Shown piece after piece: positions 1 through 13,010 of a stretch of DNA of 64,000 nt. The notes below the pieces were generated by a model, which had not been told where the DNA came from, did no database searches, and saw nothing but the letters and a program-made list of their open reading frames with translations. Within the stretch, counting starts at the first letter, position 1, and the number at the start of each line of letters is the position of its first letter. The stretch comes from Diabrotica undecimpunctata (taxonomy: Eukaryota; Arthropoda; Insecta; Coleoptera; Chrysomelidae): assembly GCF_040954645.1 (NCBI RefSeq), contig NC_092807.1, positions 78,576,017 through 78,640,016 of the forward strand, read 5' to 3'. A program made the position numbers and the translations under genes.

Positions 1-2242
1 TATTGTTCGTTATATATATATTATATTATTTATGTAAGAGATACTTACAGAATAAGCCAATATAGCCACAATATAAAGATACAAAAAGCAAATATCAAAC
101 CACTTCGGATCGAGTGGAAATAAAAACCATAAATTTGTATGTATTAATTAATTTCATTTTTTATTATAATCCAAATTCTAATATATACAAGTCAATAGAA
201 TCTTCAACAGTCCTAAAACAGATAAAATATTTAAGTCATTTATTTACAAAGTAAGAAGTTTCAATTTGTTAGTAAACATACAGTTAACATGGATAGAGCT
301 CGGAAAATAAAACGTGTTAGGAGGTGAAATAGGATATAGCTCATAAATAAGAGTTCAGAATGATATAATCTTTAATGGACAGGTAATCTGAAGACAATTC
401 TCAGTGATTCAATATCAAAAGTGCTTTCAGATAGCTTTAAAATTAAATAAAAGCAACTAATTCATGTTAAAATTGGTGTATGTCAAATTTGTTAGTAAAA
501 ATTTTAATATTTAAATTATTATTTGTTGTAGAAATTATATGTCAAAAGAAAGCTTAAATTCTCTAGTATTTGTTTCAATTCATTTCAAAAGTCAATATAG
601 TTCTCAAGATTTAACAATTTATTAAAATTTAAAATATTTTTATTTTAATCATAAATGTCAAAAATATACAAAAATCCTGTCAGATCTTTAAAAACATTGT
701 CAAAATGCTTGGAGATCTGGTAAGCAATGAAAAATAAGAAGATAGAAAATCAATAGTTACGAAGAGGTCCAGAAAATTTTTGATTTTTCAGCAGTCACAA
801 TTTTTCAAAAGTATTTTAAAAACCATGAAAAAGTCCTGAATTATAACAAAGTATATTCAAATTACCTTGCCGATAAGAAAACCATCGTTTCTGATCAAAT
901 TTCAGCAGAGCCTGCAGATTAACAGTACATTTTCCGATAAGGGAATTGTTAGCAGCCATCATAAAGAGGTCAACAGTTACCAGAAAGGTGAGTTTTTTCC
1001 ACTCATTTGAATTCTCGCTGAATAAAGAGACCGTTTGGTGTTTATTTTTGACTGAAGATCAAAATTCATTTTGGGTACTTATAAATATTTCTCAACCATT
1101 GGAGAGATAATTATGATAGTTTGCACAGAGAACATTATTTTATATCACAATTTTGCGGCCCTAATCCATTAGAAGACGTCACTGAAAGATGCAATCTTTG
1201 TTATTGAAGATTTCCATAAAATTTTCAGAGAAGGGATTATCTAAAAGACGAAAGTGAACTTTAATAAAGTTAAACGCAAGTTTTGAAATTTCTTTAGAAA
1301 TAATCTTACCTTTTTAAACAGCCTATATCATTCTAAATCATCTTTGTGTTAAAAAAAAAAAAATATTAATTTGAAGTCAAGTTCACAAAAATTTTATTAT
1401 CGCTTTTGTAATATTAACCAAATATAATTCGCCGTTTCTTTTGCTTCCTAAAATCATTAAACAAAACAGTTAATCGATATTAAACTAAAAATTGAGGGAT
1501 TATAAACCTTTGTTTTCGCTCTAAAAAGATAGTGAGTGAGGTTATAAATACTTTGACAAACAAACACGTATTAGAACAAGTATTTCTAGTTGCAACTTCA
1601 CAAAGCACTAATTTGATATACTTACTTCAATATTGTATTACGTCATAAATCTAAATCCATTCATATTAGTATTAAACGGTTAAGTATTGGCTTATTTATT
1701 GGAAGAATCTTAAATAATTTTTTTATATATTATACAAGATATCGTTGTGTAATATTTAATTGATCACTTGTGAATAATTGCACAGTACATTAAAAATAAA
1801 ACTTCTTGTGTGGTGATTTTTGCTTTATATAATTTTATATTTCTTTATCAAGCACTACAGGTCACAGAACTCGCTTGAGTTAAGAGTCTGCATGTTCTAA
1901 GACAAATAAGTAAAAAAAATTCAAATTCAAAATACAGCACGTTTCTTTCTATACTTTAGATAAACAAACGAAATTTTCTTTTATCAATAATAGAAAAGAT
2001 TCACTTTGCAAAAAAAAGGGGCAGTATCCTGTGAGATTTAGAGAATACAAGGTGAGTAGAATAAATGTTTGTCAAATTTTTTATATTTTCAGGCGTTCAA
2101 TAATTTTTATTAAAGGCATTTCTAAATTTATCAATATTACAAATTAATCAACTTAAAAAATAAAAAATTATTTTTATCTTCATAAAGCTAGCCGGTAAAT
2201 AAGAGCAACTTGTAGTTTTCTTGCATCGCATTCACATATCAT

Positions 2243-2246
<4 letters not shown>
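1..2246. other. AT-rich sequence without recognised gene
   Basis: No open frame of convincing length or composition, no RNA gene and no clear transposon end was recognised here. The stretch is AT-rich with scattered homopolymer runs. It ends at a (TA)n tract. Confidence 0.6.

Positions 2247-2301
<55 letters not shown>
2247..2301. repeat. (TA)n microsatellite
   Basis: Uninterrupted TA dinucleotides. It forms the left border of a Penelope-like tail. Confidence 0.97.
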
Positions 2302-2308
<7 letters not shown>

Positions 2309-2785
2309 ATTAAGGAACACTCGAAGAGTGGTAGGTTTTTCGGTCAAAGTGGAGAAATAAAAGATAAAGAAGGTGGCTACTTCATCTATTTATTGAAGAC
2401 GTTTCGCTTTCTAATCAGTAAGCATCATCAGTTCATCTAAAAAGAACAATATGAAAAACCAAATATCCATGGAAAAGTTATTATAAGTGTGTTACCTTAA
2501 AAAGATATGTAGCAGTCAAAGATAATAAATGTGTAAAGAAGCTTATGATAATGGACATTATAATATTATGTTGTATAGACAATTAGTTGGAACTGAATAC
2601 AGTTTACAAATTAACTCAACTTAGCACAGCAAAAGACATGTGGTATTGGACATGTATATAAAAAATATGTAAAAAAAACTTAAGTAAAAAACATTAATTT
2701 ATAGAGAACCAAAAAGATCATAAGATGCACTTCCAATAGTATAACATTAGTTAAATTTGATAAAATTAAATTATAGAGATATTTA
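2302..2785 (-). mobile_element. Penelope-like element 3' remnant
   Basis: This non-coding block sits between two (TA)n tracts. Its minus strand carries a hammerhead-like core at 2401-2431 (CTGATGA, a stem closed by GCTT/AAGC, then GAAAC), the type of motif found in the pseudo-LTRs of Penelope-like retroelements. No GIY-YIG or reverse transcriptase frame remains. The family call is an inference from the motif and from similar tails elsewhere in the window. Confidence 0.5.
2401..2431 (-). ncRNA. Hammerhead-ribozyme-like core
   Basis: On the minus strand CTGATGA is followed by a stem with GCTT/AAGC arms and GAAAC, matching the conserved core order of hammerhead ribozymes. One extra base lies between the first box and the stem. 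Stem I was not resolved by eye. Confidence 0.4.
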
Positions 2786-3070
<285 letters not shown>

Positions 3071-3230
3071 AGCAAGGCGTATTTTAAAAAATATATGTTA
3101 TGGCAGAATACATAAATGTTTGTGATATAGTTATGTACAGAATATATGAATGTATGTATTTTTATACATAGATGTTTGTGAACATTTGTACTTTGTGACT
3201 TTTGAATATGTGAAATTAAAATTTGATGCA

Positions 3231-5180
3231 CACTTTAATGTAGCTGGTAGAGGGTGTCATATATGTTACATTTGCAATTAACTTTTTTGCTCTTACAGTT
3301 ACCGGTATTTGTGACAAAAAATATTAAAGATACATTATTTTAACAAAAAAAGGTATACCTGTTAATAACTTTAATACTTAACAATTTTCGAGATAATCGC
3401 ATTTTAAAAATCAGCTGCATAATTCTGATTTAACGCAATTACTCCAGGCAACGAACGATAAATAGACAAAAACATCAATACTTCTAAATTTTGGTATGAA
3501 ATACCTTTAACATAAGTTAATGGTTAACGAAATATTAAATAAAACAAATATATTAGCAGTATAAGAGAATAATAAGATTTGACAAAATAACATAATAATA
3601 GGTATTTACATCAAACATTTTACGTTTTACATTAAATTAAAGTCATAATCAAAACATTTTATTTACAAACCAAATTAAAAAATAGGTAAACTAGATGACA
3701 TTTTGTCAAAGTAAGTGTTCGATATGTCCACCATTTTCTTTAATTAATTTGTCAATACATTCCATAAAAGATCGTCTCATATTAAATGGCATCATTGATT
3801 CTAAAGAAACTGCTGCAGTATTTATTATAAGTATTATAAATATAATAATAAGTATTCTTTTGGGATATTTTATATATTAAATAATTATATCAATATCTCA
3901 TCACATGGCCAAGGAATATGACTACCACGACCAATCCAACGTTCAAGAAAGTTGTATTTAAGTATGTTCACTCTCTCTATAATCTCTAATACCATCTTGC
4001 ATAAACCACATAATTCTTTCAAAAAATCAATAAAATCATTTTGTAAAAAAAATGTAAATAAATCTCTCCATTCAAAATACAAGGTAATTCGCATGTCCGT
4101 AAAAAAATTATTACCAATGGTTTCAAATCATACGTTTATTTGAAATTCATGTTGAAAATGCGTTTCTCTCTTAATATGAGGATATTCAGTATCTCAAAAA
4201 TAATATTTCTTTAAATTAAAAGACCGTGGTGTGTAAATATAGCTTCGTTCGTCAAAAATATTAAACATCAGCCTACTATGTTAAAATTTCCCGTAATAGA
4301 TTGGAAGTATCTACTGACATCAAAAACTGTCTTTAAATGAAGGTGGGTAGGTACAGTAACTGGCACTTTAGACTAGCACGAAGCTTCATACCATGTTTTC
4401 CATATTTTGTAAATAATATTTTTAACATTTAATAAAGTAATTTTAATATTTATTTATTATTAATATTTTAAACAAATTATATCATTAACATAAATAAGTG
4501 AGACTAATATTAAGTTATTAATAAAATATAAATTTGATATTTAATAGTAAATTTAATGAAAATATAAAATAAATAAGATGTTTAAAAATTAAATTTGTAA
4601 CCGAAATACGGTTTGAAAGGAATTTATTACCAACTAACGTTAAAAAATATATGTTGAACAAAAATGAATTGATAGAGAGTAGTAAATCGATGTGAAGACC
4701 GTTATTTCGTAAAGCTACTCGTAACGCCGCCGTCTCATAGCGCTTCTTCCGTGACCCTCGCAGCATTGTCCAATAGAGAACAAGGAATACAACGCCAGTA
4801 TAGAAACTTATAGAACCGATAGAGAAAGAAAATTGTATACATGATGACCGCCATAACACAGTATTTTATATAACACAGTGATGTTACATCATTATCTTTG
4901 AGTTGTTTTAATAAGAACAAACTAATAATTATGCTTATACACAGGTATTCAGTGCTTTAAGTACTGCATAAATATTACAATTATTATGTAGCTGACTTAT
5001 AAAATGCGATTATCTCGAAAACGGTTAAATTTTAAAGTTATTAACAAGTATACCTTTTCTTTGTAAAAATAATCAATCTTAACTATTTTTAACACAAATA
5101 GCACTAACTTAAAGGGCACAAAAATTTAGGCTCAAATTTATGCCACATATGTGATGCTCTCTATTAGCTGTATTAAAGTA
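3231..5180 (-). mobile_element. TIR DNA transposon with ~200 bp inverted repeats
   Basis: Two arms of about 200 bp, 3231-3432 and about 4975-5180, are diverged inverted copies. Each holds matching blocks such as GGTATAC-TGTTAATAACTTTAA and TTTTCGAGATAATCGCATTTTA with a few substitutions. The outer ends pair around ACTTTAAT. Between them lies a decayed transposase on the minus strand. Insertion-site duplication was not resolved. The element is likely an old Tc1/mariner-superfamily copy with long TIRs. Confidence 0.65.
3706..4094 (-). pseudogene. Transposase C-terminal remnant (IS630/Tc1/mariner type, DUF4817-like)
   Basis: The minus strand shows two readable blocks in different frames. The first contains LYFEWRDLFT and then LERWIGRGSHIPWP, the segment that normally precedes the last catalytic acidic residue in this transposase group. 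The second ends ECIDKLIKENGGHIEHLL and a stop, a C-terminus typical of insect transposases with an N-terminal DUF4817-type helix-turn-helix. Intervening frameshifts and stops destroy the frame. The N-terminal half, expected toward 4900, is not clearly readable. It lies centrally between the long TIRs. Family assignment is from recalled motif patterns, not from a search. Confidence 0.5.
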
Positions 5181-5402
5181 TGTATAAAATTGTACTTTCT
5201 TCTATTCAAAAGCATTCAATTATTATTTTTTATTCATAAATATTTACAAACGTGAAAGTTATAGTGAAAAATAAAATTTTAAATTTCTACTTTAATACCC
5301 TGTATCTTTCCTAATATCAATATTTTATTAAAGCAAGTTGGCTTAACTCGTAATATTTTAAAGACCAGAATCTAGTTTCTTTTTGTTCAACTTAAGAACC
5401 AC

Positions 5403-5406
<4 letters not shown>

Positions 5407-5475
<69 letters not shown>
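5407..5475. repeat. (TA)n microsatellite
   Basis: TA tract directly abutting the 5' LTR of Gypsy element A. It is the first linker of the TE chain that runs to 35287. Confidence 0.97.
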
Positions 5476-5479
<4 letters not shown>

Positions 5480-5860
5480 ATGATATGTAAAATCGAGAAA
5501 AATATTGGTTTGTTTAAAAATATTTCAAAATTCAATAACATTAAAATAATTCAGATAAGTAGGATAATATCCAACAAACATTTCGAAGAAGGAGAGTTAT
5601 TAATTTCTTGAATTACCTGTACCAAACAAAAAGTAAGCTTTGCATAAATTATTTCTTTGTTATACTTGAGTGACCCGCATAATTTTAAGTGAAAACAAAA
5701 AGACAATTGAACGGGGTTTTCCAAAATACATTAATGCAGTGATTAGGGACAGATAGAAGAGATTTTAGATAGAGGTTTTTGTTAGTTTTTAAGAATTATA
5801 GAAAATATTATTTGTAAATAAGTTTTAGGAAATTTTATAATTATAGGTAAAAATTTGTTT

Positions 5861-6904
5861 TTTGATCAGATAAAAGGCATATATCGAGCACAGTTTAATT
5901 AAATCTTGCCCAAGTAAGATCTTGCCCAAGTAAGATTTAAACCTATTTTTAAAAACTTTATTACAGCTTCACCTCGTGGGGGACCCAGCTCGACTGTTTA
6001 GACTTCCTGCACTGAGCACATCCATAGTAATTTTATAGTTATACCATTGACTGTGGGTTCAACTGAACTACTTGGATTACACCCCATTTATATATTTTGC
6101 TTTCCATTTTGATTTTCAATTATTAGTATTTTAATTACATAGTCAGATCTCTTCCTTTCTATATTACAGATAGTGCTTGGTAGACCATTTTATTGTAGTC
6201 AACCACCCACTGTTTAACATATTGTTTAGTCCGCTTCTTGCATTCTTACTTTTCGTCTATTTCAGTTGCTCTCAAACTAACACCTTAATTATTACAGACA
6301 TGTTTGAGTGTGAGATCTGGATTATTCAATCTACTTAAAAATATTCTATATAATTTTATATTTCATCAGTAACCTCCTATAGTAGTGTCAGTTGGACTTT
6401 TGGTCAATACTTAGTTTCATAGAATTGTAAAAGGTGCAGATCACATATCTATGATTGTGACTGCTCATCCAAGTTGTCATTTGTCACATGTCACCCCAAC
6501 ATTTCCGTTAGATCAGGAGCCATTCTGTCTCCGACTTCTTCAAGCAATGTAGCCCTCCTTAAATTATTTTAAAGTGTTTGTTTGTCTATTTGTAGTGTAG
6601 TGTAATGTACAATTATATGTTTATGACATCTTGTTCTTGCCGGATAGGCCACAATTGACGAAGTAAGTCTATAAACGTTAATCATATAAAAAACCTTTTT
6701 TCAACCGTAAAACTTCGAGTTTTTATCGAAGTTAATCAATTTCTTTGGTTATAAAAAAAAAAAAACGTTTCTTGGCTTATTTCAGATGCCCCTGAAGATG
6801 ATCTAGGGATCGAAAGTACTTGGGCAAGATTTAATTAAACTGTGCTCGATATATGCCTTTTATCTGATCAAAGTTCATTTATTCGAGCATTCAACCTTAT
6901 ATTT
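5861..6904 (+). mobile_element. Penelope-like element remnant inserted in the LTR
   Basis: The insertion is delimited by a 12 bp duplication AAAAATTTGTTT (5849-5860 and 6905-6916) and is absent from the 3' LTR. It starts with a ~55 bp sequence (TTTGATCAGATAAAAGGC onward) that returns in inverted orientation near its right end, followed by a ~30 bp unpaired tail. A hammerhead-like CTGAAGA, GATC stem and GAAA lie at 6792-6815. Inverted and terminal repeats, variable duplications and hammerhead motifs are known traits of Penelope-like elements. No protein frame is left. Confidence 0.65.
6792..6815 (+). ncRNA. Hammerhead-like core
   Basis: CTGAAGA, then a GATC/GATC stem with a TAGG loop, then GAAAG. 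Core order fits a hammerhead, with one extra base before the stem. Activity cannot be judged from this. Confidence 0.3.
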
Positions 6905-8349
6905 AAAAATTTGTTTGTTATCGAAATGAAAAAATGGGGGAATTGTGACGAGTTCTGATTGGCGGAGATTAAAAAAGGTTGGATAAGTATGTAGGAAAAA
7001 GTTTAGCGAGATTGAGAAGGAGAGAGAAAAAGATCAGTTGGTTTCCAAGTCTGTGAGAGGAACAGTGATTGTTGTCTGGCGGTTCCTGAAATGTAGCAAG
7101 CAGTAGTGTTGAATGTTAGTGAGTTTTTGTGGAGTTAGTGTATCTGACAGAAGCTGAAGCAGCAAAATATTGTAAGTCATATTTCTCTACTTATATTCCA
7201 AGAGTCACTGTTCAGGCCAACGAGAGATTCAGTTTATCGTAAAGAGAAGATATTCCAAGAGTCATTTTTCACTCGGGCCAACGAGAGATTCAGTTTATCG
7301 AGAGGAGAAAGGCTATCATAATTTGAATGATTTGTGCTTTTGAAGGAGATCATTAAGGACGATATACTTGCAACAATCTGTATAAGATTGCTGATTACAT
7401 AGGGAGCGGTTGAGAGGAGATAATACAGTCTACAAGGAACAAGGATTTGGACCACTCATCATCAGAGAGAGATATTTTTGTTTTCTGCAGTTTTTTTTTT
7501 CTTTTATTGATAACACAATTTCTACACGTAATTTAGAAAGGATATAAATATTTTGATTAGGAGAGTTAGAATAGTTTGGGATTTTGAGATTTCAATTAAT
7601 ATTGTTTGTACCATAAATTTTGATTGTTCACGTACGGAGAACAAAATTTTGAGAATCCTTATATGAGGTTTGTTTATTGAAAACGTTTGAGTGTGAATTA
7701 TTTCATTATTTTTATTTCAATATATAGTGTTAGATCATATGTGTTTTTTATTATTCCGGTATTCTCTGGACCTTACCTTTCACATGTAATAGCATAGATA
7801 TTGAAGCACGAATTTAACCCTGAGATAAAAGAATTAAAAATTGTGATAAAGTCATAATCATATCATTTAAATAATTTTAATTAATCAAAAAAATTAATTA
7901 GCTAATTATTGCTTGGCGCACCAAGACTATAAATATCACAATAACTGGCTTCCAAAACGTGGGGTTTGAAAATATCGCAGCTTTACATTTGAAGGAAGGG
8001 AAAGAGATCTGGAATAAGTACAGGTGATCCAGAGATAAAAACATATAACATTGAGGGAATTTGAATTTGAAAGTATTTTGACAATTTTTCCAGGGAATAT
8101 AAATTTGATTTATTGATTGATCGTAGTTAGTGGATATTTACTGCTATTGATTTATTTGATTTTATTTTCTTTACCAATCGTACATTTGATATTTATTTTG
8201 AATTATTTGAATTTTACTGATTGCATATTTGATATTTGTCGTGAAAATTTAATACATTTGGGGAGAAATATTGTCGTGTTCTTAAACATATAGAGTGTTG
8301 TAAAATTTCACATTTGGCGGGGACAAAAACATTAACGAAAAGAAACAAC

Positions 8350-10868
8350 ATGTCGACCACAAGGAGTCAAAGTAAAATGCAGGAAAGGAAGGAGGATAAC
8401 AGAGAAGATGAAACAATTTTGGAAGAAGTATCGGATAATGAAGGAAATGTGACAATAGTTGAGGAGAGAAAAGAACTATCAGGAATAGATAAAATATTAC
8501 AACTAATGCAACTCCAGCCACAGAAAATGGATAGAAATCAACAAGAAACATCACTAAAAATGGAAAAAAAAACCAAATTGAAACGAAACAAACAATGGAA
8601 GAAAACCAACGGGAAACAAGGCAAGCAATAGAACTAAATAACAGGAATATAGAGAAGCGTTTGGAAAACTATGAACAAGAAATTAAAGGATGTGTTGAGG
8701 GGATAAAGAAAGAACTGATACAACAGATAGAAGAAATAACCATAAAGAATGCAAAACAAGAGACAGAGATTAAAGATATCCAAAATACAATGAAGGAGAT
8801 ACAAAATTGCCAGAGAAAGGAACTAGAGATGCAGAGAGAAGAAATAGAAACTAAAATGAAAGATAGTAAGACTGTCCAGAAAAAGGAATTAGAACAGTTA
8901 GAAGAAAAATTTGAAATGGCGCTACAAGAAGACAGAAAGGAAATAGAAAGAAGATTAAAGCAAAATGAAAAACAAATGGCAGAAATTGAACTAAGAGGGG
9001 TAGAGAGAAAAGAAGTTATCATCCATGGAACAAGCGAGTCGAAAATACAATTTGGCGGGGATATTCGGAAAACACACCCAGTACCGTTTGTTAAAAATTT
9101 GAAAACCAAATTACAACATATTAGATATTTTGACGATTACAAAGAAACAATTAGAAACCATTTGAAAGAAGGAGCAGCGTTATGGTATGAAAGCAAGGAA
9201 GATGAGTTTGAAAATTGGACAGATTTTGAAAATAAATTTCTCAACTATTTCTGGGGGAAAAATAAACAGAGAGAAATCAACCAAGAGCTACAGAATGGAA
9301 AATATCACGAAAAAATGGGAATATCTGAAGAAAGATATGCTTTGCAGATATATAACAATTCAAAATATCTAGAATACAAATATTCTACCGAACAGCTGGT
9401 AGAAATGATCAGCAGACATTTTGAAGAAACGTTGGAAGATCACGTGATTTTGAGAAACTATCAAGATATTGATAGTTTGTGCCAATTCCTTCAATTAAAA
9501 GAAGCGAAAAGAAAAGAAATGAGAAATAGAAGACAACATGACCAATATAATGGAGCGGAAAGAAGGTATTCATCAAATTATGACCAGAGAAACCGACATC
9601 CCAGATCAACAAACGAATATAGGCCGAGAAATTACAATAATTACAATAGACAACAAAATTACGATAACAGGAATGACACACAACAGAGAACATATGAAAA
9701 TCACAACAGGAATAGAGATGCACAAAATCCTCCGAATAGGAATACTAACGAACAAAGGGACGATAGAAATAACCAGAGCTTCCAACAACAAAATAGAAGG
9801 GAGATGAATCATGTAGCAATAGGAAACGACAGACAAATTTCTAATTCTAATCTAATATTTTTAGATGCATTTATAAAACATAAAGCGATTAAAATTGTGA
9901 TTGATTCTGGATCGGAGATATCGCTAATCAATAAAAAACTAGTAAAAGAATTAAATTTGGACAGATTTGTGTATAAGATTCCTAGGGTTGATTTAGTGGG
10001 TGCAAACAATAAAAATTTGACGACAGTAAACGAAGGCTTGGGAGTACAGATAAGAGTGGGAAACAAATTCCATATTATGAAATGTGTGGTGATTGAAGAT
10101 TTAAATCATGATATGATAGCGGGAATTGATGAATTGAGGAAAAAAGATATCACCATAAATTTTTCGGAAAATAAGCTGGAAATCAGAGCAGAACCAGACA
10201 ACACAGGAGAAGAAAAGCAAACAGATAGGAAAACAAATTCTGGAAGGATCAATGCACAGGAAAAACGCAAAGAAATCGATATGACTGTAGAGGATAAACC
10301 GAAAGTACAAGAACAAGATCTAACAGAAAAGAAAAAGAGAAGGAAGAAAAAGAAGAAGAGTTCGAAAAGAAAGCAGGAAAATAAGATGGAGACCAGAGAA
10401 AAACAGGAAATAGAAGGTACAGAAGAATTGTTGGCAACCGACGATAAAACAGAATGGAAGCAGGAAGAAAAAGAAGGTATCATCAGAGAAGTGAAAGGAA
10501 TAGAAACATGGTGCTCGGAATACCAAAGGGAATTAGAGGATAAAAAGAAAACAGAAGAAAAAATGGCACTGATGGACGAGAATCCAGAATTTTGTGAAGA
10601 AGTATTATGGACAGTGAACACATGTGAACAAAAGGTGGATGAAAGAAAAATAAATTGTGGAAAAAACATGGAGAAGGAAATAGAGAAGATTTTAGGAAAC
10701 CATGGAGATTTTGTTAATAAAGTAAATCAAGTGGTTAAAAATTATGAACTTTCTTTTAAGGGAAAATACTTGGAAAAATTTAAAACGAAAATATATCCAA
10801 TCCCGTATAAAGACAGGCAATATACGGGGTATTTTAACATTCACGACATTTGTCAGTATCATAAGTAG
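8350..10868 (+). pseudogene. Gag-protease polyprotein of Gypsy element A (one frameshift)
   Basis: The frame opens at ATG 8350 (MSTTRSQSK) and is broken by a frameshift in an A-run near 8562-8570; it then continues in another frame from about 8595 to the stop at 10868. Order: an acidic N-terminus; a long coiled coil rich in E, K and Q; a Gypsy capsid-like region (FENKFLNYFWGK); an Asn/Arg-rich tail with no zinc knuckle; then an aspartic protease with the DSG triad in VIDSGSEISLI and a second block HDMIAGIDEL. A lysine/glutamate-rich linker leads to YPIPYK, normally the start of RT, which jumps at once to RQYTG and then ends. Gag and protease lie in one frame here, unlike element C. The A-run shift could be a real lesion or a sequencing error. 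Confidence 0.85.
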
Positions 10869-10963
10869 ATTTTAATAACATAGTGAAATAATTTGATCCT
10901 AGAAAACTTTTGTCATTTTTAAAATTTAACAAAGAGTTTTCGGCAGATCAAATGGCAGGGATT

Positions 10964-12371
10964 TGTTATGATATGTAAAATCGAGAAAAATATTGGTTTG
11001 TTTAAAAATATTTCAAAATTCAATAACATTAAAATAATTCAGATAAGTAGGATAATATCCAACAAACATTTCGAAGAAGGAGAGTTATTAATTTCTTGAA
11101 TTACCTGTACCAAACAAAAAGTAAGCTTTGCATAAATTATTTCTTTGTTATACTTGAGTGACCCGCATAATTTTAAGTGAAAACAAAAAGACAATTGAAC
11201 GGGGTTTTCCAAAATACATTAATGCAGTGATTAGGGACAGATAGAAGAGATTTTAGATAGAGGTTTTTGTTAGTTTTTAAGAATTATAGAAAATATTATT
11301 TGTAAATAAGTTTTAGGAAATTTTATAATTATAGGTAAAAATTTGTTTGTTATCGAAATGAAAAAATGGGGGAATTGTGACGAGTTTTGATTGGCGGAGA
11401 TTAAAAAAGGTTGGATAAGTATGTAGGAAAAAGTTTAGCGAGATTGAGAAGGAGAGAGAAAAAGATCAGTTGGTTTCCAAGTCTGTGAGAGGAACAGTGA
11501 TTGTTGTCTGGCGGTTCCTGAAATGTAGCAAGCAGTAGTGTTGAATGTTAGTGAGTTTTTGTGGAGTTAGTGTATCTGACAGAAGCTGAAGCAGCAAAAT
11601 ATTGTAAGTCATATTTCTCTACTTATATTCCAAGAGTCACTGTTCAGGCCAACGAGAGATTCAGTTTATCGTAAAGAGAAGATATTCCAAGAGTCATTTT
11701 TCACTCGGGCCAACGAGAGATTCAGTTTATCGAGAGGAGAAAGGCTATCATAATTTGAATGATTTGTGCTTTTGAAGGAGATCATTAAGGACGATATACT
11801 TGCAACAATCTGTATAAGATTGCTGATTACATAGGGAGCGGTTGAGAGGAGATAATACAGTCTACAAGGAACAAGGATTTGGACCACTCATCATCAGAGA
11901 GAGATATTTTTGTTTTCTGCAGTTTTTTTTTTTTCTTTTATTGATAACACAATTTCTACACGTAATTTAGAAAGGATATAAATATTTTGATTAGGAGAGT
12001 TAGAATAGTTTGGGATTTTGAGATTTCAATTAATATTGTTTGTACCATAAATTTTGATTGTTCACGTACGGAGAACAAAATTTTGAGAATCCTTATATGA
12101 GGTTTGTTTATTGAAAACGTTTGAGTGTGAATTATTTCATTATTTTTATTTCAATATATAGTGTTAGATCATATGTGTTTTTTATTATTCCGGTATTCTC
12201 TGGACCTTACCTTTCACATGTAATAGCATAGATATTGAAGCACGAATTTAACCCTGAGATAAAAGAATTAAAAATTGTGATAAAGTCATAATCATATCAT
12301 TTAAATAATTTTAATTAATCAAAAAAATTAATTAGCTAATTATTGCTTGGCGCACCAAGACTATAAATATC

Positions 12372-12377
<6 letters not shown>
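10964..12377 (+). repeat. 3' LTR of element A
   Basis: Direct repeat of the 5' LTR, beginning TGTTATGATATG and ending against (TA)n. Only a few differences from the 5' LTR were seen by eye, for example a T-run length and one C/T change near 11389. Confidence 0.92.

Positions 12378-12428
<51 letters not shown>
12378..12428. repeat. (TA)n microsatellite
   Basis: The only sequence between element A and the TIR element that begins at 12429. Confidence 0.97.
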
Positions 12429-12430
<2 letters not shown>

Positions 12431-13010
12431 TTGAACGAATTTAAAACGGAACATACGAAATCAATGTATTTCGGCTCAACTCCGCTCTAGGTGGTTGGCC
12501 AACAAAAGGTTGTCAAATAATTATATTATAAAAATCCAATACTTCAGCGGGCTACTGGATTCGGAACTCATTCAAGAACAAGTCAAAACTCCACCCAAAT
12601 AGGTTGCCTAGAATCACTGAAAAACTAGACTTAAAAAGCAGTTATTATGCTGTCAATCCACTTATCGCTTCCTTATAGTCCAAGAGATAGGGCCGAATTT
12701 ATAATGTTAACTATTAAATATTTTTGGTATAACAAATAGTAATTTTACTTATTTTTTATTACAATAAAAAGGTTTTTAAATTTACATTGCATAAATAATG
12801 ATTGTTCAGATATAAGAAAAATTTGATTTATTATTACATTAATAATCAAATACAAAATATATTATTTCTATTTATCAATAGGTAAAATTCAAATTGTAGA
12901 ATTCCTTTAACATTTTATAAATAATTATTAATAAAAATCAATTTAATAGTGGAATTATCAATTTTTTAAGTTTTGAAATTTACTTTGTAGATATTTTCAA
13001 TATTTTTTTG

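Larger units (their letters stand above)
5476..7944 (+). repeat. 5' LTR of element A (with insertion)
   Basis: Direct repeat of 10964-12377. It is about 1.41 kb once the 1056 bp insertion plus target duplication at 5861-6916 is removed. Its right end is followed by the primer-binding-like TGGCTTCCAAAACGTGGGG. Confidence 0.92.
5476..12377 (+). mobile_element. Gypsy-type LTR retrotransposon A (gag-protease only)
   Basis: Complete element with two LTRs that begin TGTTATGATATG and end near ATCACAATAA. It has a primer-binding-like TGGCTTCCAAAACGTGGGG just after the 5' LTR, a gag-protease frame, and a purine-rich GGCAGGGATT before the 3' LTR. The LTRs are almost identical outside one insertion, so the copy is young. 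The internal part jumps from the first residues of reverse transcriptase to the 3' end, so RT, RNase H and integrase are absent. It is flanked on both sides by (TA)n, which hides the target-site duplication. Confidence 0.9.

Noticed and set aside
7234..7455. 73-codon minus-strand frame, repeated at 11666-11887
   Set aside because: Both copies lie in the LTRs of element A and repeat only because the LTRs repeat. No protein features.
9409..10669. Minus-strand frames opposite gag of element A
   Set aside because: Cysteine, serine and phenylalanine-rich shadows of the Glu/Lys-rich plus-strand gag.
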